DNA of 64,000 bases. Origin: Burkholderia anthina. Its GTDB lineage: Bacteria > Pseudomonadota > Gammaproteobacteria > Burkholderiales > Burkholderiaceae. Both the position numbers and the translations under genes were made by a program. Where the stretch lies: NCBI RefSeq assembly GCF_001547525.1, contig NZ_LNJP01000003.1, positions 806,001 to 870,000 on the forward strand, read 5' to 3'. A model generated the notes under the pieces. The model was not told the DNA's origin. It ran no database searches and was given only the letters and a program-made list of their open reading frames with translations. This document shows positions 59,026 to 64,000 of this stretch, in pieces (position 1 is the first letter of the stretch; each line of letters begins with the position of its first letter).

Positions 59026-59380
59026 GCGTCCCCCAGCTTCCGTCAATCGAAAAGAGTGAGGGCATGTAACCATCCGGTTCAGGACGATCCAACGAAGTTT
59101 TGCGCATATCGATATCGCATGCGGCGCGAAGCCGATGACGAGCGCGAACGGCCGCCGATACCCGCCGCATCGATCGACATGCCGGCATGCATCGCATCGT
59201 GTTGATTCGATTGGCGTTTCGTTCGGCGCACCGTGCACCACCGGTGCGAATGCACGCACGACGGGCCGCCGCGGCCGTTACGCCCTTCGCAGTTTTCCCG
59301 CTGTCGATAGCAAAAATCATTATATGAATCGTGCATGCTGGCACTCCTACAATGCGCAAATCGCATCATCGGAACGCGTC
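59026..59380. other. Divergent intergenic region, LivK to LysR
   Basis: No gene supported. It holds the palindrome ATATCGATAT (59106-59115), the repeat TCAT-TAT-ATGA (59317-59327) and the repeat GTGC-ATGCTG-GCAC (59331-59344). The last two lie 37-64 bases before the LysR start and are good candidates for LysR binding and promoters of both units. Confidence 0.55.
59317..59344. promoter_or_regulatory. Paired inverted repeats upstream of the LysR gene
   Basis: TCAT-TAT-ATGA and, four bases on, GTGC-ATGCTG-GCAC are two perfect small dyads in an AT-richer stretch. LysR proteins bind a recognition and an activation half-site in this kind of divergent region. Confidence 0.45.
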
Positions 59381-60394
59381 ATGGAGTTGCATCAACTCGA
59401 AGCCTTTTCCGCAGTCATGTCGGCCGGCAGCGTCACCGGCGCGGGCGAGCTGCTCGGCCGCTCGCAGCCGGCCGTCACGCGGCAGATCCAGGAGCTCGAA
59501 GCCGATCTCGGCTACGCGCTGTTCGACCGGCACGGCCCGCGCGTCACGCCGACGCGGCGCGCGTTCCTGCTGTACGAGGAAGTCGAGCGCTCGCTGGTCG
59601 GCCTGCGCGCGATCGAGGCGCGCGCGCGCGCATTGGGCGACGAAACGGCCGAACCCGTGCGCATCGCGGCCACGCCGTCGCTCGCGGCCACGCTCGTGCC
59701 GGCCGCGCTCGCCGCGCTGCCCGACGACGCGCATGCGCCGCACTATCAGTTGCGCAGCGAATCGGCCGAGCACGTCGTGCACGAGGTGCTGGCCGGCACG
59801 GCCGATGTCGGCGTCGTCACGCTGCCGATGGCGCATGCCGGGCTCGACGTGCACTGGATCGCGCAAACGCCGTGCGTCGCCGTGCTGCCGGCCGACGATC
59901 CGCTCGCGGCGAAACCGCGCATCGCGCTGCGCGAGCTCGCGCGGCGCCGCATCGTGACGGTCGCGAACCGGCACCGGCTGCGCCAGCGGATCGACGCGGC
60001 GTTCGCGGCCGCGCGTGTCGATGCGCACGTGTTCATCGAAACCAACGCGTCGCTGAATGCGGTGATGGCCGCGCGCGCGGGCATCGGGGTCGGCATCGTC
60101 GATCCGGCCACGGGCGTCGCGCTGCCGGTGGACGGTGTCGTCGCGCGCGCGCTCGACGTCGACATCCCGTTCGCGTTCGGCGTCGCGACGCCGGCCGGCA
60201 AGGCGCGCACGGCGGCCGTCGACGCACTGCTCGACGCGCTGCATCGCACGACGCGCGCGCTGCTCGACGACGTAACCTTTCACGATGCCGCCGCGCACGA
60301 TGCGCTGCTGCGCGGCGACCGGCTGCGGGCCGACCGCGCGACGCGCGCGCCTCGCCCGGCACGTACCCGCCGCGTGCGCCCGGAGGCCGCATGA
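59381..60394 (+). CDS. LysR-family regulator coupled to a flavoprotein operon
   Basis: A 337-residue LysR protein: winged helix MELHQLEAFSAVMSAGSV then SQPAVTRQIQELEADLG, and effector domain with ATPSLAATLVPAALAAL. The C-terminus has an extra basic tail of about 45 residues. Its stop overlaps the next start (ATGA), so regulator and three downstream genes are one message, while the ABC importer is divergent. It likely controls both the importer and its own operon. Confidence 0.9.
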   Translation: MELHQLEAFSAVMSAGSVTGAGELLGRSQPAVTRQIQELEADLGYALFDRHGPRVTPTRRAFLLYEEVERSLVGLRAIEARARALGDETAEPVRIAATPSLAATLVPAALAALPDDAHAPHYQLRSESAEHVVHEVLAGTADVGVVTLPMAHAGLDVHWIAQTPCVAVLPADDPLAAKPRIALRELARRRIVTVANRHRLRQRIDAAFAAARVDAHVFIETNASLNAVMAARAGIGVGIVDPATGVALPVDGVVARALDVDIPFAFGVATPAGKARTAAVDALLDALHRTTRALLDDVTFHDAAAHDALLRGDRLRADRATRAPRPARTRRVRPEAA

Positions 60395-61851
60395 CGCCCC
60401 CGCTCGACGCACTCGAGGCGCGGCTCGCGCAGGACCTGCGCTGGCTCGACCTGCCCGCGCCGTCGTGGGTGCCGCCGCGCGAAGCGGACGGCGCGCGCGT
60501 GCTCGACGTCGCGATCGTCGGCGGCGGCATGGCCGGGCTCGCGGCGTCGGCCGAGCTGCGCCTGCTCGGCATCGACAACCAGTGCGTGATCGACCGCGCG
60601 CCGGCCGGCTACGAAGGCCCGTGGGTCACGTTCGCGCGGATGGAGACGCTGCGTTCGCCGAAGCAGCTTGCGGGCCCCGCACTCGGCCTGCCCGCGCTGA
60701 CGTTCCGCGCGTGGTTCGAAGCGCAATACGGCCGCGACGCGTGGGACGCGCTGTACAAGATTCCGCGCCCGCAATGGATGGACTACCTGCGCTGGTATCG
60801 GCGCGTGCTCGACCTGCCGGTGCGCAACGACACGACGCTCGTCGCGCTGCGCCCGCGCGACGACGGGCTGCTCGCGCTCGACGTGCGCGGCAACGGCGAA
60901 GCGCACACGCTGCTCGCGCGGCACGTCGTGCTCGCGACCGGCCGCGACGGCCTCGGCGGCCCGTACGTGCCGTCCGTCGCGCGGCGCGCGCCGCGCGCGC
61001 GCTGGGCCCATTCGTCCGAGCCGATCGATTTCGCCGCGCTCGCGGGCAAGCGCGTCGGCGTGGTCGGCGCGGGCGCGTCCGCGTTCGACAACGCGGGTAC
61101 CGCGCTCGAAGCGGGCGCCGCGCGCGTCGACCTGTTCTTCCGTCGCGCGGACATTCCGCGCATCAACAAGCTGACCGGCATCGGCAGCCCGGGCCTCGTG
61201 CACGGCTACGCCGATCTCGACGATGCGACGAAGTGGCGTTTCATGCACTACGCGCTGACGTCGCAGACGCCGCCGCCGCGCGACAGCGTGCTGCGCGTAT
61301 CGCGCCACGACCATGCGCATTTCCATGCGGGCAGCCCGATCGAAATGCTCGCCGACCACGCGGACGGCCTCGAGGTGACGACGCCGCGCGGACGCTACAC
61401 GGTCGACTTCCTGATCTTCGCGACGGGCTTTCATTCGGACTGGACGACGCGCGAGGAATTCGCGTCGTTCGGCGCGCACGTGCGGCGCTGGAAGGATCGG
61501 TATCGGCCGAAACCGGCGCTGTGGCTCGACGAGCTCGCCGAGTCGCCCGATCTCGGCCCCGCGTTCGCGTTCCAGGAGCGCGAGCGCGGCGCGTGCCCGG
61601 CCGTCACGCGCATTCATTGCTTCAACCATGCGGCGAGCCTGAGCCACGGCAAGCTGTCCGGCGATATCCCGGCGATCAGCGCGGGCGCGCAGCGGCTCGC
61701 GCGCGGCATTGCGAGCCGGCTGTTCGATGCCGATCGCGACCGCCACTACGATGCGCTCGTCGCATACGCGAATGCCGAACTGCAAGGCGACGAATGGCGC
61801 GACGCCGACGCCATCGATCACTTTGACGACGAAGGGAAACCGAAACGATGA
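60391..61851 (+). CDS. FAD/NAD(P)-dependent oxidoreductase, flavin-monooxygenase-like
   Basis: A 486-residue flavoprotein of the CzcO/YpdA-like single-component group. FAD loop GGGMAGLAASAEL is near residues 45-57, a second Rossmann loop GAGASAFDNAG near residue 230, and ATGFHSDW closes the flavin site. Family enzymes oxygenate amines, thiols or ketones or act as reductases; the substrate is unknown. GGAGG precedes the start, which overlaps the LysR stop. It is followed by two carboxymuconolactone-decarboxylase-type genes, each overlapping the last by 4 bases. Confidence 0.88.
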   Translation: MTPPLDALEARLAQDLRWLDLPAPSWVPPREADGARVLDVAIVGGGMAGLAASAELRLLGIDNQCVIDRAPAGYEGPWVTFARMETLRSPKQLAGPALGLPALTFRAWFEAQYGRDAWDALYKIPRPQWMDYLRWYRRVLDLPVRNDTTLVALRPRDDGLLALDVRGNGEAHTLLARHVVLATGRDGLGGPYVPSVARRAPRARWAHSSEPIDFAALAGKRVGVVGAGASAFDNAGTALEAGAARVDLFFRRADIPRINKLTGIGSPGLVHGYADLDDATKWRFMHYALTSQTPPPRDSVLRVSRHDHAHFHAGSPIEMLADHADGLEVTTPRGRYTVDFLIFATGFHSDWTTREEFASFGAHVRRWKDRYRPKPALWLDELAESPDLGPAFAFQERERGACPAVTRIHCFNHAASLSHGKLSGDIPAISAGAQRLARGIASRLFDADRDRHYDALVAYANAELQGDEWRDADAIDHFDDEGKPKR

Positions 61852-62378
61852 CTGACTCCATCACGCCGGCCGCCGGGCCGGACACGATCGACGCGGCAGC
61901 CGGCCTGCGCGCCGGCGACGCCGTCGCCGCGCTGCGCCGCGCGCGCGACAAGGTGCTGTTGCATACGCAACTGAGCGAAGCCGCGCTGTTCGATCCCGCG
62001 CTGCCCGATCTTTCGCTGATCGAGCGGCTGCATGCGGCACGGTATGTCGCGCGGCAGTCGAATGCGCACGCGCTGGCCGACATCTATCGCGCCCGTCTGC
62101 TCGACGCAGGCGGCACGACCGACGACATCGAGCACGCAGATGCCGACGCGTTCGACGCGCTGCCTCGCCGCCTCGGCGCGATCCTGCTGCACGCGAAGCG
62201 CCTGACGCACGCGCCGGTCGATGCGCGCGCATCCGATCTCGACACGTTGAAGTCGGCCGGGCTCACGACGCCCGCGATCGTCGCGCTGTCGCAGCTCGTC
62301 GCGTTCGTCGCGTATCAATTGCGCGTCGCCGCGGCCGCGCGGGCGCTTCAGGCACGCGCCGCACAGGAGGCCGCATGA
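61848..62378 (+). CDS. CMD-domain protein, Avi_7170-like
   Basis: A 176-residue helical protein resembling the carboxymuconolactone decarboxylase-domain family that pairs with the next gene. It lacks the CxxC of AhpD but has the helical pattern LIERLHAARYVARQSNAHALADIYRARLL and a late LSQLVAFVAYQLRV. I recall it as the Avi_7170 family, always beside an Avi_7169-type alkylhydroperoxidase. It overlaps both neighbours by 4 bases. The function is not known; it may form a complex with its partner. Confidence 0.8.
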   Translation: MTDSITPAAGPDTIDAAAGLRAGDAVAALRRARDKVLLHTQLSEAALFDPALPDLSLIERLHAARYVARQSNAHALADIYRARLLDAGGTTDDIEHADADAFDALPRRLGAILLHAKRLTHAPVDARASDLDTLKSAGLTTPAIVALSQLVAFVAYQLRVAAAARALQARAAQEAA

Positions 62379-62968
62379 CGACTGCCACCCACGGCTTCAC
62401 CTCCGACACGCTCGGCTGGCGCGCGTGGCTCGACACGGTCTCGCTCGATGCGGCGACGCCCGATCAGCTCGCGGTGCTCGAAGCGAGCCACCCGCAAGCG
62501 AAGACGTCCGACTATTACCTGCTGCTCGTCCACCTGCCGGACATCCTGCGGCAGCGCTCGGGCGTGTTCAACGCGATCATGTACGGCCCCGGCGGGCTGT
62601 CGCGCGCGGAGCGCGAACTGGCGAGCACGGCGGTATCGCGCGTGAACGGCTGCGTGTATTGCGCGTCGGTGCACGCGCAGCGTTTCGCGCAGCTCGCGAA
62701 ACGCACCGATGCGATCGAACAGGTGTTCGACGACCCTGCGACGGCCGGCACCACGGCGCGCGAACGCGCGATCGTCCGCTATGCGATCGCGCTGACCGAA
62801 CGGCCCGACGCGATCGACGAAAGCGACATCGCCGCGCTCGAAGCCGAAGGGCTGACGCATGAGGAAATGCTCGACCTGTCGCACGCGATCGCGATCTTCG
62901 CGTGGGCGAACCGGTTGATGCTGACGCTTGGTGAGCCGGTGTTTCCGGAGCCGGCGGCCGGCGCCTGA
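62375..62968 (+). CDS. Alkylhydroperoxidase-domain protein, Avi_7169-like
   Basis: A 197-residue AhpD-like protein with the redox motif VNGCVYCASVHAQ (CxxC then Ser and His), the catalytic pattern of AhpD peroxidases. It has the family's helical layout with a long N-terminal part. It is the last gene of the LysR operon, overlapping the CMD-domain gene by 4 bases. It could remove peroxide made by the flavoprotein or act on an organic hydroperoxide. Confidence 0.87.
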   Translation: MTTATHGFTSDTLGWRAWLDTVSLDAATPDQLAVLEASHPQAKTSDYYLLLVHLPDILRQRSGVFNAIMYGPGGLSRAERELASTAVSRVNGCVYCASVHAQRFAQLAKRTDAIEQVFDDPATAGTTARERAIVRYAIALTERPDAIDESDIAALEAEGLTHEEMLDLSHAIAIFAWANRLMLTLGEPVFPEPAAGA

Positions 62969-63154
62969 CCGCACGCAGGAACGCGGCGCGGAACCGGCCC
63001 GTGTCGCGCCTTGCGCGTCAACGGTCGGTGCGCTGCATGCTCGCGGGAATTCATCTCGCGCGGCGTTCGGGGCGGCGCAGGAGGGCGCGAAATTCGAATC
63101 AATGGAAAAACGACGCGAAGCAGCGTCGGTATCGCACGCCTGAATGGAACGGGC

Positions 63155-63188
63155 GTCGCGGTCGCGCCATGGTTGGCGCGACCGCGAC
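63155..63188. terminator. Strong hairpin between convergent genes
   Basis: A perfect 14-bp GC stem (63155-63168 with 63175-63188) and 6-base loop ATGGTT lies between the convergent AhpD-like and Hsp70-type genes. No T-run follows, so termination is likely but not classical. Confidence 0.6.
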
Positions 63189-63234
63189 CGGATGCTTCGA
63201 CCTTCCAACGAGATCGAAACATCCTGTACTGCCA

Positions 63235-64000
63235 TCAATCGCCCAGCAGCTTCAACCCGGCCGGCAGCGTTTCGCCGAACACGCGCACCGTATCGGCTTC
63301 GTCGAACGCGATCGCCTCACGCACCATGTCGATCCACGCCGCCGATGCATTCGCGGCCGACAGGCGCTTGATCACCGCCTCGCGCGTGTCGTCCGGAAGA
63401 TCGCGCGAGCGGTCGCCCGTCATCCGCGCAATCTGCGCAGCCGCGAACGCAGCCGGCTCGACCTGCTTCCAGTCGAGCGCGAACAGCGCATCGAGCCAGC
63501 CGATGACGATTTCCGCCGGCACGACGCCGTGCGCGCTGCCGTAGAACGGCCGACGCGCGCCGATCCGCCCGAGCGCCCACGCGCACAGCGTGCGTTCGGC
63601 CGGCTTCTGCAGTTGCGCGATCAGGCGCTCGGCCAGCTCGACCTTGCGCTCGACCGGCAGCCGTTCGAGCGACGCGGACAACCGCGTCATGTCGGCCGGC
63701 CCGACCTTGGCCGGATCGAACGGCAGCTTGCGCCGCTTGTCGTCGGACGGTTCGAGGAACGCGATCGCATCGCGCACCTGCGTCTGCGCATCGTCGTCGA
63801 GCCCGCCGGCCACGCGCCGCCACAGCGTCCACCACTCGGACCACACCTGCGCGTCGGTCACGTATTGAATGCCGTCGTCGAACAGCGGCCACAGTTGCTC
63901 GATGCGCCACGCGTCGAGCGGATGGCCGAAACCCGGACGCAGGCAATACCCGGCGAGATTCAACCAGGCGCGCTCGTGATCGGCCGAGCGGCGCCGCCGC
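63235..64000 (-). CDS. Hsp70-family protein with DUF3731, C-terminal part
   Basis: A minus-strand gene whose start lies beyond the window; the frame is open from 64000 to the stop at 63235 (255 residues). The visible part matches the C-terminal DUF3731 region found in some bacterial Hsp70-like proteins: AWLNLAGYCLRPGFGHPLDAWRIEQLWPL split in pattern, then LCAWALGRIGARRPFYGSAHGVVP. The ATPase domain is not in view, so the assignment rests on this region alone. Confidence 0.75.
   Translation of the reverse strand, partial: RRRRSADHERAWLNLAGYCLRPGFGHPLDAWRIEQLWPLFDDGIQYVTDAQVWSEWWTLWRRVAGGLDDDAQTQVRDAIAFLEPSDDKRRKLPFDPAKVGPADMTRLSASLERLPVERKVELAERLIAQLQKPAERTLCAWALGRIGARRPFYGSAHGVVPAEIVIGWLDALFALDWKQVEPAAFAAAQIARMTGDRSRDLPDDTREAVIKRLSAANASAAWIDMVREAIAFDEADTVRVFGETLPAGLKLLGD

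Noticed and set aside
1..64000. CRISPR arrays, tRNA or rRNA genes, insertion sequences
   Set aside because: No regularly spaced repeats, cloverleaf-type sequences with CCA ends, rRNA-like stretches or transposase-like frames were found on reading through.

Overview
The window is very GC-rich (roughly two thirds G+C by eye), densely coded, and carries gene families and cluster layouts typical of the beta-proteobacterial genus Burkholderia: many LysR, IclR, AraC and two-component regulators, OmpC-type porins, MFS and ABC importers, and Rieske oxygenases. It reads like an accessory, catabolism-rich secondary chromosome of a Burkholderia cepacia complex strain. That assignment is inferred from gene content and composition. 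I see no rRNA, tRNA, CRISPR array or insertion sequence.

Layout. 1-8.2 kb: a partial unknown gene, a flavin disulphide reductase, a divergent dehydratase-like gene and XRE regulator around a perfect palindrome, a small zinc-ribbon-like gene, then a GlxA-type regulator next to a Tat-exported DJ-1/PfpI protein, a secreted NTF2-like protein and an SDR that lacks the catalytic tyrosine. 8.4-20.3 kb: an IclR regulator divergent from a tightly coupled operon of a polyamine-type ABC importer, a three-subunit opine-oxidase-like enzyme and the binding protein; then an MHS-family permease and two dehydrogenases, one of the octopine/nopaline family. This looks like uptake and oxidation of an N-substituted amino acid. 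20.4-23.5 kb: an overlapping AraC and LysR regulator pair, then a porin.

23.9-38.7 kb: a complete indole-3-acetic acid degradation (iac) cluster. It holds an MFS carrier, iacF, a LysR regulator, iacC-iacD plus a tandem tautomerase, a soluble PAS histidine kinase, iacA-iacB-iacI-iacH-iacE, a FixJ-type response regulator, iacG and a second MFS carrier. IacA with flavin reductase IacG should hydroxylate IAA, and the Rieske oxygenase IacC/IacD/IacF with IacE, IacH, IacB and IacI should take it towards catechol. Similar inverted repeats lie upstream of several units.

38.9-45.3 kb: an alpha/beta hydrolase and an Lrp regulator, then an AT-rich island with a strong promoter that drives a 40-residue acidic peptide gene. 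A perfect palindromic hairpin separates that gene from a metal-dependent M29/NicX-like enzyme. This resembles a peptide-precursor (RiPP-like) locus that I do not recognise and is my main candidate for a new system. It is followed by a GNAT acetyltransferase, an orphan antitoxin, a DedA-PAP2-LssY membrane protein with a degenerate PAP2 site, and an HExxH protein.

45.6-54.3 kb: a LuxR-type response regulator with a MASE4 kinase, a RelE/ParE toxin-antitoxin pair, an MFS carrier and an NMT1-type binding protein with a coupled 31-codon leader ORF, a divergent OmpR/TctE-type two-component system, an unknown gene and a DinB fragment. 54.4-63 kb: a branched-chain-type ABC importer with a fused LivH-LivM permease, divergent from a LysR gene that overlaps a flavoprotein, a CMD-domain gene and an alkylhydroperoxidase-like gene. 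The window ends inside an Hsp70-family gene on the minus strand.
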